A stretch of DNA of 64,000 nt from Flavobacterium pokkalii (GTDB taxonomy: Bacteria > Bacteroidota > Bacteroidia > Flavobacteriales > Flavobacteriaceae), in the NCBI RefSeq assembly GCF_014596575.1, contig NZ_NASZ01000007.1:62001-126000 (forward strand). The letters run 5' to 3'. Positions 54,858 to 62,775 of the stretch are shown here, piece after piece (positions within the stretch are counted from its first letter, which is position 1; each line of letters starts with the position of its first letter). The notes under the pieces were generated by a model that saw nothing but the letters and a program-made list of their open reading frames with translations, was not told the origin of the DNA and ran no database searches. A program made the position numbers and the translations under genes.

Positions 54858-55859
54858 ATGAAAAAAAATCTAATCCTTCTTATTACATTCTTTCTTCTTT
54901 TAACTGCTTGTACTAATAAAGAAGTAATCAAGATTGAAGGAAATGCTCAGGGTACAACTTATCATATTAGTTATATAGCTCCTGATAATAAGAATTATAA
55001 AAGAGATATTGACTCAATTTTAAAAATCATCGATTTATCCATGTCAACCTGGATTCCGAATTCGATTATTTCTAAAATAAATGACAATGATAAAAACATT
55101 AGCATTGATAATTATTTTGCAGAAGTTTTTAAAAAATCAATTGAAGTTTCAGAGAAAACAAATGGTTATTTTGATATCACCATTGCACCATTGGTTAATT
55201 TTTGGGGATTTGGTGCTACCCCAAAAAAAACTATTGATAAGAGTAAAATCGACAGTTTAGTACAACTGGTAAACTACAAAATGTTGAAACTGGAAGGCAA
55301 TAAAATCATTAAACAAAATCCAAAAATCCAAATTGATTTTAACGCCATTGCACAAGGATACTCGGTTGACATACTAGCTAATTACCTGGAAAACAAAGGG
55401 ATTGCTAATTATTTGGTAGAATTGGGTGGTGAACTCAAAACCAAAGGAAGAAAAGGGGATGAAAACTGGAAAATAGGTATTGATACACCCAACGAAAAAC
55501 CTACTGCTGAAAATCCTTTGAAAGCCATAATAATACTAGATAATAAAGCATTGGCAACTTCCGGAAATTATCGGAAATTTTATGAAGAAAACGGTCAAAA
55601 ATTTTCTCACATTATTAATCCTAAAACAGGATATCCTGCCAGACAAAATCTACTGAGTGCAACAGTAATAGCCAATGACTGCATCACTGCAGATGCTTAT
55701 GCCACTGTTTTTATGGTAATGGGATTAGAACAATCAAAAGTGTTTTTAGAAAAAAACAAAGAATTAAAACTGGAAGTGTACTTCATTTATAATGATAAAG
55801 GAATTTGGAAAACCTACATTTCAGAAGGATTAAAAAAATCTTTACAGGAAATACATTAA
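54858..55859 (+). CDS. apbE: FAD:protein FMN transferase (ApbE)
   Basis: The ATG at 54858 starts a lipoprotein signal (LLLTAC) and is preferred to 54792, which would overlap nqrF. The 333-residue product shows the ApbE motifs: GTTYHISY at the N-terminus, GQGYSVD-type AQGYSVDILA, and HIINPKTGYPA with DAYATVFMVMG. It covalently attaches FMN to threonine in NqrB and NqrC, which explains its place in the operon. Its stop overlaps the stop of the convergent NqrM-like gene by 4 bases. Confidence 0.94.
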   Translation: MKKNLILLITFFLLLTACTNKEVIKIEGNAQGTTYHISYIAPDNKNYKRDIDSILKIIDLSMSTWIPNSIISKINDNDKNISIDNYFAEVFKKSIEVSEKTNGYFDITIAPLVNFWGFGATPKKTIDKSKIDSLVQLVNYKMLKLEGNKIIKQNPKIQIDFNAIAQGYSVDILANYLENKGIANYLVELGGELKTKGRKGDENWKIGIDTPNEKPTAENPLKAIIILDNKALATSGNYRKFYEENGQKFSHIINPKTGYPARQNLLSATVIANDCITADAYATVFMVMGLEQSKVFLEKNKELKLEVYFIYNDKGIWKTYISEGLKKSLQEIH

Positions 55860-56041
55860 GATTTGCATTTTTCCTCTGGTTTGGCGCCACATATACCGCA
55901 TACGCCACCTTCTCCCTGAATTAAAGGATTATTACTACTGCAGGTACCTGAAAAACTTCCGTTTTTTTTAACCAACAATTTGATAGCAATTCCGGCAATT
56001 CCAAAGGCTAAAACAACAATTGATATTACAATGGTCATCAT
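55856..56041 (-). CDS. nqrM: NqrM-like small membrane protein (Na+-NQR maturation)
   Basis: A 61-residue protein with one N-terminal membrane helix (MMTIVISIVVLAFGIAGIAI) and a cysteine-rich tail, GTCSSNN followed by VCGICGAKPEEKC (four cysteines). This matches NqrM, the small protein required to insert Fe in the NqrD/E site in Vibrio. It lies on the opposite strand to the nqr genes, converging with apbE, and 6 bases after a CBS-domain gene. The exact family is inferred from size, architecture and neighbours. Confidence 0.75.
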   Translation of the reverse strand: MMTIVISIVVLAFGIAGIAIKLLVKKNGSFSGTCSSNNPLIQGEGGVCGICGAKPEEKCKS

Positions 56042-56047
56042 AAATAT

Positions 56048-56485
56048 TTATTGAGCTTTTGTTCCGGCGATATAGGAATCTAAATAATCAATAGTATGTT
56101 TTTGATTCTCCATAATCATTTTGACCACATCACCGATTGACACGATTCCAACTACCTGATTATCCACCAAAACAGGCAAATGACGAATTCTTTTATTGGT
56201 AATCAAATCCATACAATAATCTAATTTATCTGTAGGTTTTACTGTAATCAAATCGGCATCCATGATTTCATGCACCAAGGTATCTCTTGAAGATTTGTTC
56301 TTCAGAGCAATTTTTCGGGCATAATCCCTTTCAGATAAAATTCCTTTTAGAACATTATCTTCAATAACTAAAACAGCGCCTACATTTTTCTCTCCCATTA
56401 TTCTTAAAGCTTCAAATACTGTAATAGTAGAAACTATAGAATAAACATCGCTTCCTTTCTCTTTTAATATTTGATTTACTGTCAT
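56048..56485 (-). CDS. CBS-domain protein
   Basis: A 145-residue protein made of two CBS domains (about 10-65 and 75-135), with ISERDYARKI in the first and GIVSIGDVVKMIM in the second. CBS pairs bind adenosyl nucleotides and often regulate other proteins. No partner is evident. The downstream NqrM-like gene on the same strand starts 6 bases later, so they probably form one transcript. Confidence 0.88.
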   Translation of the reverse strand: MTVNQILKEKGSDVYSIVSTITVFEALRIMGEKNVGAVLVIEDNVLKGILSERDYARKIALKNKSSRDTLVHEIMDADLITVKPTDKLDYCMDLITNKRIRHLPVLVDNQVVGIVSIGDVVKMIMENQKHTIDYLDSYIAGTKAQ

Positions 56486-56595
56486 GATAGATATTTTTTA
56501 AGTATCTTATAAATTTAACAAAAAAAAACGAAATCAGAAAAAGTATAACGAACTATATACCATTATAGTTTTATAGAACCTATTTTAAAAAAAGT

Positions 56596-57627
56596 TCACA
56601 AAGACCCTCTAAGTATCAGTTTAAAAGGGTTTTCTATATGAGCTTTTGAATTTTCCAGAACCAAATGAGCGGCTGTCATTCCCATCATTTTAAAATCGGT
56701 CGAAATGGTGGTAAGTCCGTTCATAATGTAATTTTTTAAGGGCGTTTCGTTATACGAAATCAAACCTACCTGCTTCCCTACGGTTAAATCCAGACTGATA
56801 ATTTTGTCTAAAACCTTTACCAAATCCTCTTCCATCAAATTAATGTAAACCTCTCCTTCTTTTACCACCTCATCATCAAGGTTACTAATTACCTTAAAAT
56901 GGAAAGCATAGTTGTAGCAAAAATTCTCAAATCCTTTTACAATTTCTTTTGGGAAATAACTATTTACCGGAAAAATAAGTTTTAAGGTATGGTATTTACT
57001 CAATGGTTCCAGAGCTTCGCTCAAAGCATTGTAAATATCCTGTTCAAAATTTTCATAAACTGCGGCAAATTCGCCTGTAATCCCCCGGAGTTTTTTTCCT
57101 ACCAAAACTAGTTTGTCTTTAGGAATTTCGTCTATTAATTTACGGTAAGCATCCGATTTTTCAATAAAGTGAGGAATAATTACATAATGGGTGTATTCGT
57201 TTTTTTGTTGCTGCAATAATTTTTTAAATAAAGCATAATCATTATTATACACATAAAAGTCAATAGCAGCTTTATCTCCCAAAGTTGCAACAAAAGCATC
57301 ATAAATTAATTTCTTGTGCGCACTGAGCTTATTAAACATCAAAAATATTTTGATATCCTGAGACACATTGGTATTAGCAATAAAATACCCCTTACCATGA
57401 TAGGCTTCTAAAATTCCCATTTTACGGAGAATATTATAACCTTTTTCTATGGTAACTCTAGAAATTTCATATTGGAAACTGAGTTCGTTAATAGAAGGCA
57501 TCGCATCTCCTTTTTGCAAAACTCCCTGTTTAATGGCATTCAATATAGCGTTTACTAACTGTTGGTATTTAGGTGTAGATGAAAATTCATCTATAGTAAG
57601 ACTTGCTATTTTAGAAGGTTTTTTCAT
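56596..57627 (-). CDS. GntR-family regulator with sugar-binding-protein-like effector domain
   Basis: A 343-residue regulator. Residues 1-75 are a GntR winged helix (YQQLVNAILNAIKQGVLQKG, INELSFQYEISRVTIEKGYNIL). The rest is a periplasmic-binding-like effector domain, ending with KMMGMTAAHLVLENS and LILRGSL. This arrangement regulates sugar operons in Bacteroidota. It lies between the rhamnose/Nqr block and the pectin locus and may control either. Its promoter shows TAACTTTG (57687-57694, minus strand). Direct proof of rhamnose or another effector is lacking. Confidence 0.88.
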   Translation of the reverse strand: MKKPSKIASLTIDEFSSTPKYQQLVNAILNAIKQGVLQKGDAMPSINELSFQYEISRVTIEKGYNILRKMGILEAYHGKGYFIANTNVSQDIKIFLMFNKLSAHKKLIYDAFVATLGDKAAIDFYVYNNDYALFKKLLQQQKNEYTHYVIIPHFIEKSDAYRKLIDEIPKDKLVLVGKKLRGITGEFAAVYENFEQDIYNALSEALEPLSKYHTLKLIFPVNSYFPKEIVKGFENFCYNYAFHFKVISNLDDEVVKEGEVYINLMEEDLVKVLDKIISLDLTVGKQVGLISYNETPLKNYIMNGLTTISTDFKMMGMTAAHLVLENSKAHIENPFKLILRGSL

Positions 57628-57686
57628 GAATCAATAACTACTTGAATTAAATCTGCACTGCTTCTTTCGAAACAAAAAACGACTTA

Positions 57687-57694
57687 CAAAGTTA
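57687..57694 (-). promoter_or_regulatory. -7 element of the GntR gene
   Basis: The minus strand reads TAACTTTG, matching TAnnTTTG, 60 bases before the start codon. No -33 TTG is seen at the ideal spacing. Confidence 0.45.
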
Positions 57695-57736
57695 GTCATT
57701 ACGTTCTTTAACTCATAAATACCGTAAATTTATTTA

Positions 57737-59113
57737 TCAATAGCTTCTTTTTAACCATTCTTCCGGAACAGGAATAATACAGATATTCATACTTCGATTA
57801 TCTTCGCTTAACATAGCCGACTGAATTTCGATCTTAGTGCCATCCGGACTCATCGTAGGATGCGGATGATCGGCGGCTGTGGCTTTATGTCCTGTAGAAA
57901 GTAATTTCATTTCATCTGTATGCCTATCAATTAAATAAATACTTCGCGAAAAATCATCACCTACTACCCAGCGACCGTCAGGAGATCCACTTACATGCCA
58001 TAAACCACTTCCGGAATCCGTTTGACCGGCAATTTTCATTTCTCTTGTGCGTAAATTAACGATGGCTAATCCGGTAGGTTTTTCTCTGGTGCCCGAAGGT
58101 CCCCAGGCAGTTTCCTGACCCGGATTAGCTCCGCTTACGGCTGTACCGGTACTATCAAAACCCTGAATTTTTCGGTGTCCCATAATAGCCATAGCCACTT
58201 CGTCTTTACTAATTACGGCCTCATGCGTTACCCATTCGTAATCTGATTCGGGATATACGGGACGAAGCCCCGTTCCGTCACTCATAACTGTCCAGGTACG
58301 TTGCGGAGATTTCCCTCCCGTTTCCCAACAAAAAATAATTTCGCCCGGCATCCACGGATTCGTTTGGATATGCCCTATCTGAAACGGTACAGAAACCACA
58401 TATTTCACTTCTCCGGTATGCACATTCATCGCAGCAATACCGGAAGGTCCGGCTCCCATTCTTCTGGGACCAAAATTCTCCTCCAATTTTGTGCCTGAAG
58501 GCAAATATTTAGCTGCATATTCTTTTCCTACTCTAAAATAAGCCCAGTTTTCATCTCCATCCAAAGCTAAATCGCCACCTGCACCCATTTCGGAATTAGT
58601 TGTTCCGCAAACACGTTGATAATAAGATGCTTTTTTAAGTTTTCCGGTCTCGCTATCTGCAAATAATTTGGCTAAATCAACTTCTACAATCTGCATGGAT
58701 GATGACTTAAATTTTCTGGATTTATCCTGCTTAATTTCTGTTGAAATACTATCCCCTGCTTTTCTCATAAAAAACAGTTTCATATTGTTGCGGGCTACAT
58801 TTAGCATTCCTACATAACCTCCTTCGGTAATCTGAACTATTTCACCCGTTTTTTCATTAACAGCCATCACTTCACGCGCTACTCTGTCAGAACGAAAAAC
58901 AAGCCATTTTCCATCAGCAGTCCATTGATTATGGGTTTGATAAATCTTAGAATCGCCCATTGGTGTACTGGTAAGAAACGTGAGCATCGTTCCAGTTACC
59001 GGATCTTTGACTATTTTTTTTTCCGATGGAAAACGCCTTCCAATCTGAGCATTTACATTTGAAATAAAAAATAAAAAACTACTAAAAACCAAACCAAAAA
59101 CAAACTGTTTCAT
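57737..59113 (-). CDS. Oligogalacturonate lyase-like protein (PL22-type propeller), secreted
   Basis: A 458-residue protein with a signal peptide ending near SNVNAQ and a beta-propeller of TolB/PL22 character: WTADGKWLVFRSDR, YEWVTHEAVISKDE, DHPHPTMSPDGTKI. The HPH pair corresponds to two of the metal-binding histidines of PL22, while the Gln found three residues before them in Yersinia PL22 is replaced by Ala here. It is the last gene of the pectin set, 12 bases after GH28. Cleavage of pectic oligosaccharides is inferred. A related non-lyase propeller remains possible. Confidence 0.66.
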   Translation of the reverse strand: MKQFVFGLVFSSFLFFISNVNAQIGRRFPSEKKIVKDPVTGTMLTFLTSTPMGDSKIYQTHNQWTADGKWLVFRSDRVAREVMAVNEKTGEIVQITEGGYVGMLNVARNNMKLFFMRKAGDSISTEIKQDKSRKFKSSSMQIVEVDLAKLFADSETGKLKKASYYQRVCGTTNSEMGAGGDLALDGDENWAYFRVGKEYAAKYLPSGTKLEENFGPRRMGAGPSGIAAMNVHTGEVKYVVSVPFQIGHIQTNPWMPGEIIFCWETGGKSPQRTWTVMSDGTGLRPVYPESDYEWVTHEAVISKDEVAMAIMGHRKIQGFDSTGTAVSGANPGQETAWGPSGTREKPTGLAIVNLRTREMKIAGQTDSGSGLWHVSGSPDGRWVVGDDFSRSIYLIDRHTDEMKLLSTGHKATAADHPHPTMSPDGTKIEIQSAMLSEDNRSMNICIIPVPEEWLKRSY

Positions 59114-59125
59114 ATTTTAAATTAT

Positions 59126-60688
59126 TTAAAATTGTTTATTTTTCACCTGTTTCAACTCTATATCTTTTAAAGATTCACTGTCTTTTATTGACAGCCTGCT
59201 CACATTTTTCATCTCAATCAGTGTCGGATTGCTTCCTTTAGCTGCTGTAACATTTCTAAATTTTATTCCTTCTACATCGTCTAAAATTAATGCCGGACGG
59301 GTTTCTTTACCTAACAAATAAAGATTAACATTATTCAATTCCATGCTTTTAGCATGACGAATAAAAACCCCATAAGCAGGAATCACACCAAACTTTTGTG
59401 GTTCGGGATATTCTTTTTCGAATTCCGGAACTTCTTGTTGAATATTCTCTTTTGATTCAGCATCCAACGGACGATACCAAATACTGATATTACTCAAACG
59501 CACATCTTCAACCGCATGTCCGGGAATACCGCTAATTAAAGTCGCAAAACGGGAATCAGCATTAAACACATTAATATTACTGATATTGATACGTCTCAAA
59601 ACGCCTACCGGAGTTCCTTCTGGAGCACGCATTCTTCCTCCCAAACGTAAAAAAATTGGCGAATTTATAATATCACGCATCGTAATATTACTAATAGTTA
59701 CATCTTCTAACAAACCACCATCAACCGTTTCAAGGGCTAATCCGCGGCAATATTCGAAAACACAATTGCTGATGCTAATATTTTTAAAACCTCCGTTTGA
59801 TTCTGTTCCAAATTTAATCCGACCGGTAGGTCCTTCTTTATCGGGAACCAAATTCGCTTCATTGCGCTGATACGTTCCATTATAAAAAGTCCCGCGATCA
59901 AAACCACTTACACTACAATTAGTAATAGTCACATTTTCAGTTGGTCGTGCATAGCCAAGAGCAAAGGAGCTTTTTAGACAAATACCATCATCCCAGGGCG
60001 AATTGACACTGCAATTGGATACGCGAACATTTTTACAACAATCAATATCAATTCCGTCTCTATTTGTATCAATTTTTAAATTATCAATTGTCAAATTATC
60101 AACTCCTGTTGCCAATATTCCAAAATGTCCGCCATATAAAATAGTAAAATCTTTAAGGGTTACGTTACGACAAAGCTTTAAAGCAATCGCTTTATTTCCA
60201 ATCGGAGCCCGGTACGGTCCTCCTCTCGAAAGTCCTTTTCCATGAATTATTCCCGGACCGAGAATAGAAATGTCTTCCAGATTTTCTCCCCAAATCAAAC
60301 TGTTGTGCCAATGACTGTGTCCAAAATCCTGAAAAGTATCATTATTAGCAGCCTCCGGAGCATCATAACCTACTTTTTCAGAAGGCGTTGCGGCTAAAAC
60401 AGTAGCTCCCTGATCCAAATAAATTGCAATATGACTTTGAAGCCGAATGGAATAACTAAGGTAGGTTCCCGCAGGAAAATAAATAGTACCTCCACCCGCT
60501 TTTACGGCAGCTTTTATGGTTGCATTAATAGCATCGGTATCTAAAGTTATACTATCTCCTTTTGCCCCAAATACTTTAACATTAAAAACCGTATCCGGAG
60601 CCGCCTGAAGACTGTTTAAAAATAACAATAAAAAACACCAACAAAAGTGATAATTATAAAACCCAACAAAGCCTCTGTCTCTTTTCAT
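59126..60688 (-). CDS. GH28 polygalacturonase/rhamnogalacturonase-like enzyme
   Basis: The start at 60688 (MKRDRGFVGFYN then a hydrophobic signal) is chosen over an upstream TTG at 60727. The 520-residue protein is a right-handed beta-helix of GH28: VFGAKGDSITLDTDAINATI at the start, NRDGIDIDCC with the first catalytic Asp, DDGICLKS with the Asp pair, and GRIKFGTESNGG as the substrate-binding block. The GHG motif typical of many GH28 members is absent, with CRGLALETVDGG in its place. It hydrolyses galacturonan or rhamnogalacturonan bonds. A repeat TCCTGT/TCCTGT lies 58-75 bases upstream. Confidence 0.86.
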   Translation of the reverse strand: MKRDRGFVGFYNYHFCWCFLLLFLNSLQAAPDTVFNVKVFGAKGDSITLDTDAINATIKAAVKAGGGTIYFPAGTYLSYSIRLQSHIAIYLDQGATVLAATPSEKVGYDAPEAANNDTFQDFGHSHWHNSLIWGENLEDISILGPGIIHGKGLSRGGPYRAPIGNKAIALKLCRNVTLKDFTILYGGHFGILATGVDNLTIDNLKIDTNRDGIDIDCCKNVRVSNCSVNSPWDDGICLKSSFALGYARPTENVTITNCSVSGFDRGTFYNGTYQRNEANLVPDKEGPTGRIKFGTESNGGFKNISISNCVFEYCRGLALETVDGGLLEDVTISNITMRDIINSPIFLRLGGRMRAPEGTPVGVLRRINISNINVFNADSRFATLISGIPGHAVEDVRLSNISIWYRPLDAESKENIQQEVPEFEKEYPEPQKFGVIPAYGVFIRHAKSMELNNVNLYLLGKETRPALILDDVEGIKFRNVTAAKGSNPTLIEMKNVSRLSIKDSESLKDIELKQVKNKQF

Positions 60689-60745
60689 ACTATTTACATC
60701 TATTAAATCAGTTGCAGCAATTTGCAATTTTAAAATAAAAACTTC

Positions 60746-60762
60746 ATCCTGTAGTATCCTGT
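60746..60762 (-). promoter_or_regulatory. Candidate operator upstream of GH28
   Basis: ATCCTGT occurs at 60746-60752 and 60756-60762, exactly 10 bases apart, giving the minus-strand core TACAGGA also present upstream of rhaT. Distance to the start (about 60 bases) is similar to that at rhaT. Confidence 0.45.
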
Positions 60763-60784
60763 TTAAAAAACTATTTACATAAAA

Positions 60785-60816
60785 AAAACCGGTAAACTCT
60801 TTTGTTTACCGGTTTT
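60785..60816 (-). terminator. Terminator after the double-GH43 gene
   Basis: AAAACCGGTAAAC (60785-60797) and GTTTACCGGTTTT (60804-60816) form a perfect 13-bp stem with loop TCTTTT. On the minus strand it is followed by T residues. It lies 28 bases after the GH43 stop. Confidence 0.9.
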
Positions 60817-60843
60817 AACATTAACTAAAATGAATTAAATAAA

Positions 60844-62775
60844 TTACTTAACTGCTTTAATTCCTGCATGAGTAGGAACAACTTGTTTAATTGTTCCGTC
60901 AGCATTAAATTCCAGTTTATCGATACAAACTTCACGATGGAAACCTGCTGCGTCACCCATATTGATTCCGGTTGGGTATGAAAAACGATGATACACAATA
61001 TACCATTCGTCTTTTTTAGGCACTTTTATAACCGAATTGTGTCCGGTTGCATAAATTCCTTCTGCTTTATTTCCCTGAATAACAATGTTATCTTTTGGCA
61101 TTTCAAGCGGTCCAACTGGCGATTTAGAAATGGCATATCTTACTTTATAATTCGGACTTCTGGTATCATCTTCGCTCCAGAAAAAGTAATACAATCCGTT
61201 TCTATAAATCACATAAGTTCCTTCTCGGTAACTATTATTTACTTCGATAATTTTTGTTGTTCCAGGTTTTAACGAAACCATGTCCGGATTCAATTCGGCA
61301 ACAGCCATATACATATTGCCCCAGTACAAATAACTTTTACCCGTTTTAGGATCGGTAAAAACATCCGGATCAATTTCCTGACCGTCTTTTATGCCTTCCG
61401 GTCTGCCGGCTACAATTGGTTTTCCACTGTCTTTAAAAGGACCTGTAGGATTATCCGAAACTGCTACTCCTACTTTTTGTGCTCCCGTATAATAATAGAA
61501 ATATTGGTACTTTCCTTTTATCTTTTTCTCCACAATACATGGCGCCCAGGCATTTCTTCCCGCCCAAGGGACATCTTTCTTAAGATCTAAAATAGTTCCT
61601 TCTGCTTTCCAATCGACTAAATTATCAGACGAAAAAGCTTTGAAATAATAACCGCCCCAACCATCAAATCCGTCCGTTGTTGGATAAATATAATATTTCC
61701 CCGTTTTTTCGGCATATAAAACTTCAGGATCAGCATGATAACCTTCTAAAACCGGATTGTTATTAATTTGAGGATAAGCTGCCGGTTTGCCCCATTTAGC
61801 AATTAATCGTTTTAATTCAGTACGGGTAATTGGCAAAATCGTTCCGTGACGCGGATGAAAATCCATTGAAATATCATTATCAATTACGGTGAAATTTTCT
61901 AAATCTTTGGTTTTTGTAAATTGATATTTTCCTTTAGTATAAACATCATACATCAGAATGTACTCGTCAGAATTATTCAGTTTGAAAACACTGGAACCTT
62001 CCACTCCTTCTTTTGTTTTTTGCAAATAATTATCGTTTTCAGTCCAGTTTCCGGATGTCAAATCGGTAGTTGTTGCCACTTTAATACCCGGTGTATTGGT
62101 TTCGGTTTTATAAAAAAGATGGTAAACACCGTCTTTTTCGATAATATCTCCGTCAATACAGGCATTTCCTGATTTTGGAACAAACAATAATTTTGGAGCG
62201 CTTTCTAAAGCTGTAAAATCTTTATTGGCGTAAGCGTAATAAATTTTGTCCGGACTACCTTCATGCATCAAACTAAAGTAAATCATGTATTTACCCGCTT
62301 TGGCGTCATAAATGGTTTGTGGTGCCCAAACTCTTTTCAAGTTTTCATTTCCCGAAAATGTTTTCTGAAAATTTATTTTACTGCTTTGCCAATTTACCAA
62401 ATCGGTACTTTTTAACAATACCATACCACGGTTACTACTCCATCCTTTTGACGAAGTCATATCGGTCAAAACCATGTAAAAAGTTTTGCCATCGGCGCCA
62501 CGTAAAATATGCGGATCGCGAACACCACCCGTTTCACTGATAATTTTACTTTCAATTACCGGTTGGTTATTATTCAAATGGTAATAATGATAACCATCGG
62601 CGCTTATGGCATAACGTACTGCTTCTTCTTCGACAGCATTCCCTGTGAAATACACAAACAAATAGGCTGTCAAATCTTTTTCGGCAAGTACCGGCGGAAC
62701 TCCGCTTTTATTTTGAGCTTTCGAAAATTGAAACAGCATTAAAAATAATGCGAGACTAAAACATACTTTCTTCAC
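60844..62775 (-). CDS. Tandem GH43-family glycosidase
   Basis: A 643-residue secreted protein. It starts with GTG, overlapping the GH27 stop as TAGTG, and has a signal ending near QFSKAQ. It contains two five-bladed GH43-like propellers. The first (about 30-320) has RDPH, CIDGDI and VEGSSVF for the Asp, Asp and Glu positions; the second (about 345-640) has HADPEV, EIDPDVF and REGTYV. Both therefore look catalytically complete. GH43 members act on arabinan, arabinogalactan or xylan side chains, which fits pectin arabinan/galactan trimming here. The linkage is not known. It is followed by a strong terminator. Confidence 0.86.
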   Translation of the reverse strand: MKKVCFSLALFLMLFQFSKAQNKSGVPPVLAEKDLTAYLFVYFTGNAVEEEAVRYAISADGYHYYHLNNNQPVIESKIISETGGVRDPHILRGADGKTFYMVLTDMTSSKGWSSNRGMVLLKSTDLVNWQSSKINFQKTFSGNENLKRVWAPQTIYDAKAGKYMIYFSLMHEGSPDKIYYAYANKDFTALESAPKLLFVPKSGNACIDGDIIEKDGVYHLFYKTETNTPGIKVATTTDLTSGNWTENDNYLQKTKEGVEGSSVFKLNNSDEYILMYDVYTKGKYQFTKTKDLENFTVIDNDISMDFHPRHGTILPITRTELKRLIAKWGKPAAYPQINNNPVLEGYHADPEVLYAEKTGKYYIYPTTDGFDGWGGYYFKAFSSDNLVDWKAEGTILDLKKDVPWAGRNAWAPCIVEKKIKGKYQYFYYYTGAQKVGVAVSDNPTGPFKDSGKPIVAGRPEGIKDGQEIDPDVFTDPKTGKSYLYWGNMYMAVAELNPDMVSLKPGTTKIIEVNNSYREGTYVIYRNGLYYFFWSEDDTRSPNYKVRYAISKSPVGPLEMPKDNIVIQGNKAEGIYATGHNSVIKVPKKDEWYIVYHRFSYPTGINMGDAAGFHREVCIDKLEFNADGTIKQVVPTHAGIKAVK

